A DNA stretch of 64,000 nt from Streptomyces sp. NRRL WC-3618. Lineage in GTDB: Bacteria > Actinomycetota > Actinomycetes > Streptomycetales > Streptomycetaceae. How positions within the stretch are numbered: the stretch's first letter is position 1; each line of letters begins with the position of its first letter. Shown piece by piece: positions 18,349 through 30,008 of the stretch. The translations under genes were made by a program, and so were the position numbers. The notes beneath the pieces were generated by a model. The model had not been told where the DNA came from. It searched no databases and was given only the letters and a program-made list of their open reading frames with translations. The stretch covers positions 1 through 64,000 of the forward strand of contig NZ_LGDW01000201.1 in assembly GCF_001280005.1 (NCBI RefSeq), in the 5' to 3' direction.

Positions 18349-19083
18349 TCAGCGGTGCTCGGGGTTCTCTGCCCCCGGCCGGCAGCCGGCGTCCCACTCC
18401 GAGCGCTGGTTGCCGTGTGCGGGGACACCTCCGGCGCGTTTGAGCAGGGCCGCCATATGCATCAGGTTCCAGGTCATGAAGCTGGTGTTGCGGTTGGTGA
18501 AGTCGTTCTCCGGGCCGCCCGAACCGGGATCCAGGTACGAGGGACCGGGCCCCGCCGCTCCGATCCAGCCCGCGTCCGCCTGCGGCGGGATGGTGTAGCC
18601 CAGGTGCTGGAGGCTGTAGAGGACGTTCATCGCGCAGTGCTTGACGCCGTCCTCGTTCCCGGTGATCAGACAGCCACCGACCCGCCCGTAATAGGCGTAC
18701 TGGCCTTGGGAGTTGAGGAGGCTGGAGCAGCTGTAGAGCCGCTCGATGATCAGCTTGGTGACAGAGCTGTTGTCGCCCAGCCAGATCGGTCCGGCCAGCA
18801 CGAGGATGTCGGCCGCCATCACCTTCTCGTACAGCGCGGGCCAGGCGTCCGTGGCGAAGCCGTGCTCGGTCATGTCCGGATAGACGCCGACGGCGATGTC
18901 GTGGTCGACGGCACGGATCTCGTCCGTGGCCACCCCACACGCATCCATGATCGCCCGGCTCTTGTCGATCAGCCCCTGGGTGTGGCTGAGCTGGGGAGAG
19001 GGTTTGAGCGTGCAGTTGACGAAGAGCGCACGCAGGTCGTCGAAACGGTAACTGTCCCCGGTCGGGGAGGGCGTTGCTGTCAT
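18349..19083 (-). CDS. NAD(P)H-dependent FMN reductase / flavodoxin-family protein
   Basis: 244 residues. The fold order matches the flavodoxin-like NADPH-dependent FMN reductase family: beta1 with the phosphate loop region (LRALFVNCTLKPSPQLSHT, about 17-35), a central ADILVLAGPIWLGDNS (about 90-106) that would contact the flavin, and YYGRVGGCLITGNEDG (about 130-146). It lacks a signal peptide and should be cytosolic, reducing flavin or a quinone-like acceptor with NAD(P)H. The C-terminal 60 residues (YLDPGSGGPENDFTNRNTS) are an extension seen in the larger actinobacterial members. It converges with the secretion operon and is not clearly in an operon. The substrate is unknown. Confidence 0.85.
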   Translation of the reverse strand: MTATPSPTGDSYRFDDLRALFVNCTLKPSPQLSHTQGLIDKSRAIMDACGVATDEIRAVDHDIAVGVYPDMTEHGFATDAWPALYEKVMAADILVLAGPIWLGDNSSVTKLIIERLYSCSSLLNSQGQYAYYGRVGGCLITGNEDGVKHCAMNVLYSLQHLGYTIPPQADAGWIGAAGPGPSYLDPGSGGPENDFTNRNTSFMTWNLMHMAALLKRAGGVPAHGNQRSEWDAGCRPGAENPEHR

Positions 19084-19238
19084 GGCGGGCTCCAGGTGGA
19101 GTGGTCAGGGTGGGGCGGGCAGGCGCCTGCGCGCCGTCCCGGCGGCAGCGTCTCGCGGAACGTGTGCGTTGTCCCGCTGCGACGCACCGGCGCACGGGGC
19201 TTTCCGCCGAGACGCTCGTCCCCTCGGTCGGCGCCGTG

Positions 19239-20585
19239 TCACCACCCCGTCACCAGCAGGTGGTTGAGGAGCAGGGCGAGGGCGGCCTGTGCGGTGAGCC
19301 AGGCGCGGGGTCGGTTCAGGAAGGCGGCGGCCGGGAGCAGCCACACCACGAACGGTAGCCAGATGCGCTCCGTTTCCGCTTTGCTCATGCCGGAGAGGTC
19401 GGCGGCGAGAAGCGCGAGCAGGGCGGCGCCGACGAGCAGGGCGAGACGGGGTTCGCCGTCGGGGCGGCGCAGGCACCCGCGAACACCCTGGCGGACGGGA
19501 GCCGCACCGGCGCGGCGCAGCCCGGCCACCGTCGCCGGACCCACGAGGAGCACCGTGCACGCGAGGTTCGCCCACACCCAGTACCAGTACGGACGAATAC
19601 CGCCGGCCCCTTGGTAGTAGCGGGTGACCAGCAGGCGGTACGCCTCCCACCAGTTGAAGCCCACGAACGTGAACACGGCCGGCAGGACGACGAATCCGGC
19701 GATGACGTAGGGCAGGGGCTTAAGCCGTCGGGAGCCGAGCAGCAGGACACCGCCGGCGATCACCGCGAACAGTGTCAGGCCGTACGACAGATACACGACC
19801 AGGCCGAACAGGAGCCCGGAGGCAAGACCCGCCGACCGGGGCCGGTGTCCCGTGACCGCGAGGGCGAGGAAGGCGACGGCCCAGGCGGCGACCGCCGTGA
19901 AGTACCCGTCGGCCGAGGTGCCCATCCACACGGCGGCCGGGGCCAGCACCAGGAAGGGCGCGGCACGGCGGGCGAGTTGCTCCCCGCACAGTGCTCGTAC
20001 GGTGACGAGAACCGCCGCCGCCGCTGTCGCCCCGACGGTGATGCACCAGACGCCCGCCCAGGCGCCGCCGCCCAGCCCGATCCGGTCGAGGAGGACGAAG
20101 GTGAGGGTCGCCGCGGGTGGATGTCCGGCCACATGAGCCGGCCAGGCGTCGGGTGAGTGGATCACGATGTGGTGAGTGAAGTCCCGCAGGGCGGCCGGGA
20201 TGTCGTGGAAGCGGTTGACGGGGTTGATGACCTGGAGGTACTCGTACTTGGTCGTCAGCCGCAGGGCGATTCCCCGCTGCCATCCGTCGACCAGGGCGAG
20301 CGAGAACGTCCACGCCATGGCGGTGCCCCAGGCGCTCCACAGCAGCGCGCGCCAGGGCAGCCGGGCGGCCAGGGACGGCCCGTACGCGACGACCGCGACG
20401 GCCACCAGGATCGCGGCGGGGGTGCCGGGGCCGAGATGCGGCTCCCAGTGGCCGTACAGCGGCGGCCAGCTGACATGAAGGTTTCCGTAACGGTGTTCGA
20501 GGAAGGTGCCGACCACAGCCGCCGTCGTGACGAGCAGCGCTGCGGCCAGGGCCGCGGACAGGTCGCGGAGAAGATCGCGGTTCAC
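19239..20585 (-). CDS. Polytopic membrane protein, GT-C glycosyltransferase-like
   Basis: 448 residues with about ten to twelve hydrophobic spans, starting at residues 9-30 (ALAAALLVTTAAVVGTFL). The first extracytoplasmic loops are long, contain a DGW and an Asn/Arg/Phe-rich stretch, then HSPDAWPAHVAGHPP (about 146-160). This topology, with conserved acidic and His residues in outer loops, is that of GT-C type mannosyl/arabinosyl transferases and related Streptomyces integral membrane proteins. I see no definitive signature. If the assignment holds it would use a polyprenyl-phosphate sugar donor at the outer face. The gene stands alone, divergent from the next rightward gene across about 210 bp in which I see no clear promoter. 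Confidence 0.7.
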   Translation of the reverse strand: MNRDLLRDLSAALAAALLVTTAAVVGTFLEHRYGNLHVSWPPLYGHWEPHLGPGTPAAILVAVAVVAYGPSLAARLPWRALLWSAWGTAMAWTFSLALVDGWQRGIALRLTTKYEYLQVINPVNRFHDIPAALRDFTHHIVIHSPDAWPAHVAGHPPAATLTFVLLDRIGLGGGAWAGVWCITVGATAAAAVLVTVRALCGEQLARRAAPFLVLAPAAVWMGTSADGYFTAVAAWAVAFLALAVTGHRPRSAGLASGLLFGLVVYLSYGLTLFAVIAGGVLLLGSRRLKPLPYVIAGFVVLPAVFTFVGFNWWEAYRLLVTRYYQGAGGIRPYWYWVWANLACTVLLVGPATVAGLRRAGAAPVRQGVRGCLRRPDGEPRLALLVGAALLALLAADLSGMSKAETERIWLPFVVWLLPAAAFLNRPRAWLTAQAALALLLNHLLVTGW

Positions 20586-20796
20586 ACCGGCACGCTAGGC
20601 CCGGAAGGGCCGCCTGAGGCTCCGGCGAGCCTGAACGTCAGTGTTTCGTCATGAGTTGCCGGGCCCGTCCTCGGCCGGTTCCCGGCACGGTGAGGAGCCC
20701 GAGGCGCCGACTCCCCGCCCGAGCGCGGGTATGTCGATCTCCTGTACGGGGGATCGTCAGAAGTACGGGACGGGGGAACGTACGGGGGGATGTGCC

Positions 20797-22707
20797 ATGG
20801 GGCGGGGACTCAGCGCGCCCGCGGCCACTGACGGCGGCGGTTTCTGGGAAGGCTTCTGGCAGCAGAGCGGCGGCACCGCCGTGTGGGTGCTCGGCATCTT
20901 CGCGGTCACCGTGGTCGTCGTCATGGTGCGCCTGGGGTCCGGGCTGCTGCTGCGCCACCAGAGCAACCGGTTACTGCCGGTGGTGGTGTGCGAGGACCGC
21001 GGTCTCCTCGGCGGTCAGGGCGGCGGGCACCGGGGCAACGGCATCGGGCAGGGCGGCGCGGACCACGCCCGGCAGTCCGCGCGTACCGGGGAACTGGCCG
21101 CCTACATCACGGAGCACATGGCCGCCGACGGGCTCGGCCCGCGCGTCCTGACCCCCGGCAGCGGCACCACCACCGGCCCCGACCCGGCCCCGGAGACCGC
21201 CTCCTCCCCGCACGGCTGGGTGGACGTGATGAAGCGCCTCGCCTTCTTCCAGCCCCGGGCGTATCACGTGATGCTGCACTGCGTGTCGGCCGACAGGACG
21301 CAGCCCAGCTTCTCCGTACGGATTATGTACATGCCGAAGAACGTCATCGTGGCCGCCGCCGTCCTGGAGGGCGAGACCCTCGCGCCCGGGGCGACGACCG
21401 AGGAAAGACGCAGACGCGACAAGAAGCTGTACGAGCGGATCGCCTGCTACTGCACCGTCAAGATCCTCGGCGACCCGCGCTCCCAGGACCGCATCCCCCG
21501 CTGGGAGAGCTGGGGCGACGACCTCGACTCGTACCGCTTCTACCGCATGGGCATCAGGGCGCAGGAACGGGCACTGGCCGCGAAGAAGCAGCGCGACCCC
21601 GATCAGGAACTCGCCCACTACCGGCACGCCCTCAAGCACTACGACGAGGCCGCGGCCCTGGTCCCCGGCAACCTCACCGTCCGGCTCCAGCAGGCCGGTG
21701 TCCGGGAACTCATCGGCCAGGACGGCGGCACGGAGGAGCCCGCCACCCACATCCAGCGCGCCATCGAGATCTACGAGGACTGCGTCCAACTGTGGCCCGA
21801 GCACGTCGAGACCGCTTACCGCTTGTCCATCGCCTGCGCCGAGCAGCGCCGGCACCGGGAACAGGGACGCCACTGGCCGGCGGACTACGAACGGGAGTCG
21901 CGCGAGCATCTGAGGCTGCTTCAGAAGCGCCTGTCCTGGTCGGTCATGGCCCGCCGCTACGCCCGCACCTGGCTTCCGGGCCGCCGCAATCTCGGCGAAC
22001 GCCGTTACTGGCTCCAGTGGTTCACCTTCGAGCGGCCCCACCCCTCGCTGCGCAGTCGCCGCCGTTCCTTCCTCGCGGCGGTGCGCATCGCCGAGGCCGC
22101 CGACCAACTGCGGATGCTCCAACCGCCGGAGCCCGAGAAGCTGCGGGAGGCGTTCAGAACGGTGGCCAAGGAAGTGACCGGCGGTGTCTGGGCGCGCTGG
22201 GGCTGGCTCTGGGGCGGTCCGAACTGGGGGATACGCCGTCTGCTGCACGCCGACCACCGACGCGGCGGCGACCACGCGGGCTATGGCTCCCCCATGCCGA
22301 CGTCCCGGCAGCGGGGAGCGCATGCGCGTACCCACGCCGAGGTGCTGATCGCCGGCCCGTCGCCACGGCACCGCGTGCCCACCCGCGCCTCCACCGGCTA
22401 TCTCGTCTACTACAACGCCGCCTGCTTCCTCAGCCTGGCACTCGGGGTGGAGCCCCCCTCGGGCTCCGTGACCTGGTCCGGTGACGAATGGCGGGAGGAC
22501 TGCGCGAGGGCGGCCGTGGCCCACCTCAACAGCAGCCTGCGGGTCACCCGCAGCCAGTTCTCGGCGGCCTGGGCCGAACGTGACACCGACCTGCGCCCAC
22601 TGTTCACCGGCCGCCTGCGCGACGACACCGTGGCCGCCGACCCGCCGCGTTGGGCGCGGATCGGGCGCAACTGGGCCGGTTTCGCGGGGATCCACGTCAC
22701 CGACTGA
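20797..22707 (+). CDS. Membrane-anchored tetratricopeptide-like protein carrying a TTA codon
   Basis: 636 residues from the ATG at 20797, which has GGGGGGA seven bases upstream; the frame is open further up but nothing there looks coding. One membrane span is at about 28-52, with the bulk presumably cytoplasmic. Residues about 250-370 contain helical pairs of tetratricopeptide type (ALKHYDEAAALVPGNLTVRLQQ, AIEIYEDCVQLWPEHVETAYRL). The rest is Arg/Trp-rich with no domain I recognise. Codon 59 (20971-20973) is TTA, the rare leucine codon read by the bldA tRNA, so translation should depend on development. Likely a scaffold or regulatory membrane protein; function unknown. Confidence 0.8.
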   Translation: MGRGLSAPAATDGGGFWEGFWQQSGGTAVWVLGIFAVTVVVVMVRLGSGLLLRHQSNRLLPVVVCEDRGLLGGQGGGHRGNGIGQGGADHARQSARTGELAAYITEHMAADGLGPRVLTPGSGTTTGPDPAPETASSPHGWVDVMKRLAFFQPRAYHVMLHCVSADRTQPSFSVRIMYMPKNVIVAAAVLEGETLAPGATTEERRRRDKKLYERIACYCTVKILGDPRSQDRIPRWESWGDDLDSYRFYRMGIRAQERALAAKKQRDPDQELAHYRHALKHYDEAAALVPGNLTVRLQQAGVRELIGQDGGTEEPATHIQRAIEIYEDCVQLWPEHVETAYRLSIACAEQRRHREQGRHWPADYERESREHLRLLQKRLSWSVMARRYARTWLPGRRNLGERRYWLQWFTFERPHPSLRSRRRSFLAAVRIAEAADQLRMLQPPEPEKLREAFRTVAKEVTGGVWARWGWLWGGPNWGIRRLLHADHRRGGDHAGYGSPMPTSRQRGAHARTHAEVLIAGPSPRHRVPTRASTGYLVYYNAACFLSLALGVEPPSGSVTWSGDEWREDCARAAVAHLNSSLRVTRSQFSAAWAERDTDLRPLFTGRLRDDTVAADPPRWARIGRNWAGFAGIHVTD

Positions 22708-22745
22708 GGCCGTCCGATCCGCGCGCGGCCGACGCCGGGCCGGCC

Positions 22746-22777
22746 GGTCCTGCCGTCGGGTGACGTACGGCAGGACC
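22746..22777. terminator. Perfect 11-bp stem terminator between convergent genes
   Basis: GGTCCTGCCGT (22746-22756) and ACGGCAGGACC (22767-22777) are exact complements with a 10-base loop. The hairpin sits between the TTA-codon gene and the end of the YcnI-type gene and can act in both directions. Confidence 0.8.
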
Positions 22778-22786
22778 ACCGCCCGG

Positions 22787-22842
22787 CCTACTCGGACCGG
22801 CCTACTCGGACCGGGATCCGGCGGAGCGGGATCCGGCGGAGC
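22787..22842. repeat. Two adjacent tandem duplications at the 3' end of the YcnI gene
   Basis: A 14-bp unit CCTACTCGGACCGG occurs twice (22787-22800, 22801-22814). It runs directly into a 15-bp unit GGGATCCGGCGGAGC present twice (22813-22827, 22828-22842). The second encodes the SAGSR-SAGSR tail; the first duplicates the gene's last codons and stop. Confidence 0.9.
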
Positions 22843-23590
22843 GGGTCCGGACGATGGCGAAGGCCGCCGCCGCCAGCCCGAGCGCGCCCACGACCAGCCC
22901 GGCGATGCCGAGCCCACGGGCGGTCGAGTCGCTGCTGGAGGCGGTGGCCGTGGCGGCGCCGGAGCTCTTCGCGGTGGCCGAGCCGGTGACGGCGGTCTTC
23001 GCCCCGCCTTCCGTGGCGTCCGTGCCGCCGGTGCCCTCCGTGCCCTTCGCGGTGAGCTTGAGCACTGGCGCCGGATTTTCCGGCTCGTCCCCGCCCGAGG
23101 ACGCCTCCTCGATCCAGCGGACGGTCGTGCCGTCGGAGTACGTCTGCAGGGTCTTCAAGGTCAACTGGCCGACGTCGTCGGGGAGTTGACCGAAAACCAC
23201 GTCGAAGTCCTCGAACTGCCCGGCGCCGATCCGACCGCCGGTCCAGGTGATCTCGGAGACGGCGTCGGAGATGGTGCCGTCGTCGGTCTTGACCGGCGTC
23301 TTGAGCTTGGTGTTCGTGACCTTGGGGGTCCAGCCGTCGTGCGGCGAGACGAGCACACCGAGCACCGGGTGGTCGGTCGGCAGGAAGACCTGCACCTTCG
23401 TGGTGCGCGCGGTGTCCTCCTCGTTGGGGACACGGAAGGTCAGGACGCCGTCCGTGGCGCCCTTCGCGTAGCTCTCGGGGTGCACGGTGACATGCGCGGA
23501 GGCGACACCGGCGGCGGCGAGGACCCCGGCGGCGGCGAGAGCGGCGACGACGCCGGCGCGGCGCAGGGTGGTGGTGCGAGTCGTGGACAT
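22802..23590 (-). CDS. ycnI: YcnI-family copper-associated secreted protein (DUF1775)
   Basis: 262 residues. A signal peptide (about 1-32, ending ASA) exposes a new N-terminal His in the sequence HVTVHPESYAKGA; in YcnI proteins this terminal His is part of the copper site. The body (33-165) has the family's immunoglobulin-like pattern: FRVPNEEDTARTTKVQVFLP, WTGGRIGAGQFEDFDVVFG, WIEEASSGGDEPENPAP. A linker rich in Thr, Gly and Ala and a C-terminal membrane span (about 228-250) tether it to the outer face of the membrane. It would bind Cu(II) and help copper supply or tolerance. The last residues come from a tandem duplication. The next gene on the same strand encodes a His/Met-rich membrane protein. 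Confidence 0.93.
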   Translation of the reverse strand: MSTTRTTTLRRAGVVAALAAAGVLAAAGVASAHVTVHPESYAKGATDGVLTFRVPNEEDTARTTKVQVFLPTDHPVLGVLVSPHDGWTPKVTNTKLKTPVKTDDGTISDAVSEITWTGGRIGAGQFEDFDVVFGQLPDDVGQLTLKTLQTYSDGTTVRWIEEASSGGDEPENPAPVLKLTAKGTEGTGGTDATEGGAKTAVTGSATAKSSGAATATASSSDSTARGLGIAGLVVGALGLAAAAFAIVRTRSAGSRSAGSRSE

Positions 23591-23632
23591 GGCTGAGTGG
23601 ATCTCCGTACTGGGGAGAAGGGATGTCGGGTG

Positions 23633-24232
23633 TCAGATCGCGTACGACATCCCCGTCGGCGGTCCGCGCCGGTGCACGGCGTACCGCAACCGCACCTGTC
23701 GCGGCCGCCACGCCCCCTCGGCGGCGGAACGCACGGAACCCGGCGTACCCGAAGCGCCCCGGAATCCCCGCACCACCTGCCACCAGGCGGCGAGCCCGGG
23801 CAGGAACGCGACCGCCCGTCGCAGCAGCGACCACAGCGCGGCCTCGCCGCGCCGCAGCCACCAGGTCAGTACCAGGGCCGCCCCGACATGCGCGGCGGTG
23901 GCGTGCGGGGTCAGCGCGTGGGAGTGGGACATCCGCATACCGTGCATGACCATCGCGGCATGCGGCCGGGCGACGCCGAAGGTCAGATGCAGCCCGCCCT
24001 GGGACGCCAGCGTCGCGCCGCCGATCCCGGTCAGCGACCGCTCCCGCCCGCCGAGCAGACAGCCCACCGCGAAGACCGGAAGGGCCCCCGCGACCTGCGC
24101 CCACACCGGCGGCGCCACTCCTACGGCCAGCGCGTGTCCCCCGGCGGCGAGCAGCACGCACAGCACGGCGAACACCGCCGCACGCAGGCTCCGTACCGCC
24201 AGGGAGGCACTCACGTCGCACGATGCTGCCAT
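23633..24232 (-). CDS. Small membrane protein with a Met/His-rich motif
   Basis: About 199 residues from the ATG at 24232 (in-frame ATGs up to 24274 are possible). There are four or so hydrophobic spans (AAVFAVLCVLLAAGGHALAVG, VAGALPVFAVGCLLG, HVGAALVLTWWL, AVAFLPGLAAWW). Between the second and third is VMHGMRMSHSHALTPHA, dense in Met and His, which would suit a soft-metal ligand such as copper. The C-terminus is Arg-rich and cytoplasmic-looking. It lies 42 bp upstream of the YcnI gene on the same strand, so cotranscription is likely. I do not recognise the family; a role with YcnI in copper handling is inferred from context and composition. Confidence 0.75.
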   Translation of the reverse strand: MAASCDVSASLAVRSLRAAVFAVLCVLLAAGGHALAVGVAPPVWAQVAGALPVFAVGCLLGGRERSLTGIGGATLASQGGLHLTFGVARPHAAMVMHGMRMSHSHALTPHATAAHVGAALVLTWWLRRGEAALWSLLRRAVAFLPGLAAWWQVVRGFRGASGTPGSVRSAAEGAWRPRQVRLRYAVHRRGPPTGMSYAI

Positions 24233-24378
24233 GCGGCGCGAGGGTCTCTCCCCCTGCCCCCGCATACGCATCACGCCACGGCCGATCGGATCGAACCTGC
24301 TCCCTCCTTACGGGTCGGACACGGACGCCGTTCAGTACCGAGACCTGTCCCCGGTCACTTCTCCGCCCGGGTGGCCGC

Positions 24379-26450
24379 TCAGTCGTCTGTCGGGTTGCCC
24401 AGGCCTGTGAGAGCGCCGACGGGGTCCAGGTCGGGGGTGTCGCGGGGCCACCAGTCGTCGTGGCCCGGTTCGGACTCGTACGCGTACCACAGGCCGTCCT
24501 GGCCCAGGCGCAGTTGTATGTGGCCGCGTGGGTGGGTGAGGTGGTTGCGCCAGGGTCTGAAGGCGGGGAGGTCGGCGGCGAGGAGGAGGGGGCGGGCCCG
24601 GTCGAAGCGTCCGGCCGGCGGGTCCCAGGCCTCCTCGAGGACCGCGAGTCCGTCGAGCCCGCCCTGCCGCCAGGCGGCCACCGCGCGCGCCAGTTCGGCC
24701 GGGGTGCGGCCGGCGCCTCTGGCGAGCGAGGAGTAGAGGGCGCGGGTGCCGGCGGTGAGGCCGGAACCGGGGCGGGCGGCGGCGAGACGCACCGCGTCCT
24801 GCCACAGGGTCAGTTCGCCGACCGGGTCGTGGCCGGTGGTGAGCAGGGTGTGGGCGCGGGCGGCGGCGTCCGTCGCCAACTGGTCCAGCGCGAAGGGGTC
24901 GGGGCCGCCCGGGGACGCCGGGTAGGCCGGGGGTGGCTCGGGGTCCGGGCGGGGCGGCAGCGGCGCCGGGAGCGGCGAGAGGAGGCGCGGGGCGAGCGCG
25001 TCGGAGGCCCGGACACCGGGGAAGGACGCCGGCCGCTGCTCCTGGGCGGCACGGGCGGCGTGCGCGGCGTTGCGCCGGGACAGCTCGTCGAGCACCTCTT
25101 TTTCGCCCCGGCCCCGCAGCAGGAGCAGCACGAAGGGGTCGGCGTCGAGGAGGCGGGCGGTCTGGTAGCAGAGGGCGGCGGCGTGCTTGCAGGGGTGCCC
25201 GGAGTCGGGGCAGCTGCACCGGGGGTCGAGGTCGCCCGGAGCGGGCAGCAGCGGTGCTCCGCAGTCGGCGAGGGACTGGGGCATCTCCTTGTCGAGCAGC
25301 GCGGCGATGTGCCCGGGCCGCGCCACGGCGGCGTCCAGGAACCGTTCCCACTCCTGGTCGCCGAGGGTGCGCAGCCGCACCTGGACGCGGTACGGCCGCG
25401 GCCGGGAGCCCTGCACGTAGGCGAGCACGAGTCCCGGCGTCACGGTGATGGCGTCGACGTGCCCCTTCGCGGCGTATCCGCGTCCCCGTGTCAGCCGGGC
25501 GGCGTCCAGGGCGCCCTCTTCCAGGGCCGCCACCCAGGCGTTTCCCCACCAGCTCTCCGCGAAGCCGCCGCCGCTGGATGCCGTCTGCCGGTTCCCCGAG
25601 GCCGGCAGAGCGGGGAAGGTGCGGCGCAGCTCACCGTCGCGGCCGGGAGCGGCCATGGAGGAGGACACGGAAGAGGAAGAGGAAGCGGTACGTGGGCTGC
25701 CGGGACGGCCGTCGAGGGGTGCCCCCTGCCGGAACGCGGCGGTGGTACGGGGGTCCGCCGCACCCGGGGCTTCCGGGGCGTTCGGGGCGTTCGGGATGTC
25801 CCGCGACGCGCCCGTTGACGCCTCCGGAGCCGCGACGCCCACGGTGGCGTACCGCGAGGCCGGCGAGGCGACGGCACGCAGGACATCCCCGACGGTCACC
25901 GGCGTCGAGGTGTCCGGGCGCGGCTCGTCGTCGTCAGGAATGGAACCGGCGAGCAGTTCCCGTACATCACGCACCGGTTCCCTGGGACCGCGCTCCCGTG
26001 GGTCCCGCGCGGGCGGGGCGGGCCGCCGGGTGGCCTCGGCTGCCGCCGCCTCCGCGTCGAGACGGGCCCGCAGAGCCTCGCCCCGCGCGGCGCGCAGCGC
26101 CTCTCGGGCCACGTCACCGGGACGCCCACCCTTGCGCGCCCCGTCGCCCACCCGTCCCTCCGGAACCTTCCGGGCCGCCGAGCCGGTGTCGTCCGCCGGT
26201 GGTGTCGAGCGCCGCAGGGCCGCGCGGGCCGCGTCTCCCGGCCGGGCCTCGCGCCCGGCGGTCCCGGCGGCGCCACTTGTCCCGATCGTCTCCTGGCCCG
26301 CGCGCTCCCGTGCCGCCCGCAACGCCCTGCGCGCGGCGTCGGCGGGCCGGTCCTGCTCGGCTTCGTCCGCCAGGGGCTGCCGACCCGCCACCGGCTCCTC
26401 CCACACCGCGTCGTGTCCTTCCGCGCCCTCCGGGCGCTCCTGCGACGACA

Positions 26451-26451
<1 letters not shown>
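24379..26451 (-). CDS. SWIM zinc-finger protein
   Basis: 690 residues. The SWIM motif is C412-x-C414-x6-C421-x-H423 (CSCPDSGHPCKH), preceded by the usual FAESWWGNAWVAALEE and RGYAAKGHVDAITVTPG stretch of actinobacterial SWIM proteins. The first ~130 residues are Ala/Arg-rich with three repeats of RP-(A/G)-D-x-AR-x-ALR (35-46, 70-80, 110-120), then a disordered linker. The C-terminal half holds a helical region ending in GHIQLRLGQDGLWYAYESE. The ATG at 26451 overlaps the stop of the SNF2 gene by one base, the standard pairing; such pairs are thought to act together on nucleic acid. The long frame upstream of 26451 is antisense-type noise inside the SNF2 gene. Confidence 0.88.
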
Positions 26452-29291
<2,840 letters not shown>

Positions 29292-29405
29292 GCGTGCGTC
29301 ACCTCCCGCCCTCGTGTCGTGTCCGTCGAGTCGGACGTCTTCGACTGTACGGGCGGGGTCTGACAATCGGTCCCGGCGACCGGCCGGAGGGGGTCGCGCG
29401 GCCGG

Positions 29406-30008
29406 TCAGGGGGTCGTGCGCGAGACGACGTACACCATGTAGTGGTTGGGCTTCGCCCACTTCACGACGATGTGCTGCGTGGGCGCCGGGTTCTTCTGCT
29501 TGTGGGCGAGACCCCACCACGGGCCGGGCTGCTTGAACTTCCAGCCGACGATCTTCTGGTCCCGGGCGCTGATGGGGAACTGGTCCTTCTTCAGGCTGGT
29601 GCGGGGGACGCCCATGGCCTTGAAGAAGTGGTCGAGCCCCGCGTTCGTGGTCATGAACTGGACGTACAGGCGGCTGGTGCGCCAGTTGTTCGTCTCGTAG
29701 TACGCGACCTTCGTCGACAGGATTCCCGGGCCGTCGGCCTTGCGCGGGACGGGCACCTCGTAGATGTGCCGCTGGACCTTGGAGGGCCAGGCCGTGGTCA
29801 GGCCGCGCGCCGCCCATTTCCGTTCCTTGTCCTTGCCGCTGTCACGGCTCTGGTTGGCGGAGATCACCAGATAGCCGGCCGGGACACCGATGAGCAGCAC
29901 GATGATCAGCAGGGTCAGGGCGCGGCGGCGGATCATGTGCCTGCGGTCCTCGGGCTGCCCGGGCTGCTCTTCGAGGGCCATGACCTGGCGCGGCAGGGAG
30001 GCGGTCAC
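29406..30008 (-). CDS. Single-pass membrane protein of unknown function
   Basis: 200 residues starting at GTG 30008, which overlaps the stop of the glucokinase gene (GTGA). Residues about 1-26 are cytoplasmic, 27-50 form one membrane span (ALTLLIIVLLIGVPAGYLVI), and the remainder is an extracytoplasmic domain of about 150 residues rich in Trp, Lys and Tyr (TTAWPSKVQRHIYEVPVP, YYETNNWRTSRLYVQF, QPGPWWGLAHKQKNP). There are no Cys residues and no sorting signal. The four-base overlap implies translational coupling with the sugar kinase. I do not recognise the family. Confidence 0.78.
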   Translation of the reverse strand: MTASLPRQVMALEEQPGQPEDRRHMIRRRALTLLIIVLLIGVPAGYLVISANQSRDSGKDKERKWAARGLTTAWPSKVQRHIYEVPVPRKADGPGILSTKVAYYETNNWRTSRLYVQFMTTNAGLDHFFKAMGVPRTSLKKDQFPISARDQKIVGWKFKQPGPWWGLAHKQKNPAPTQHIVVKWAKPNHYMVYVVSRTTP

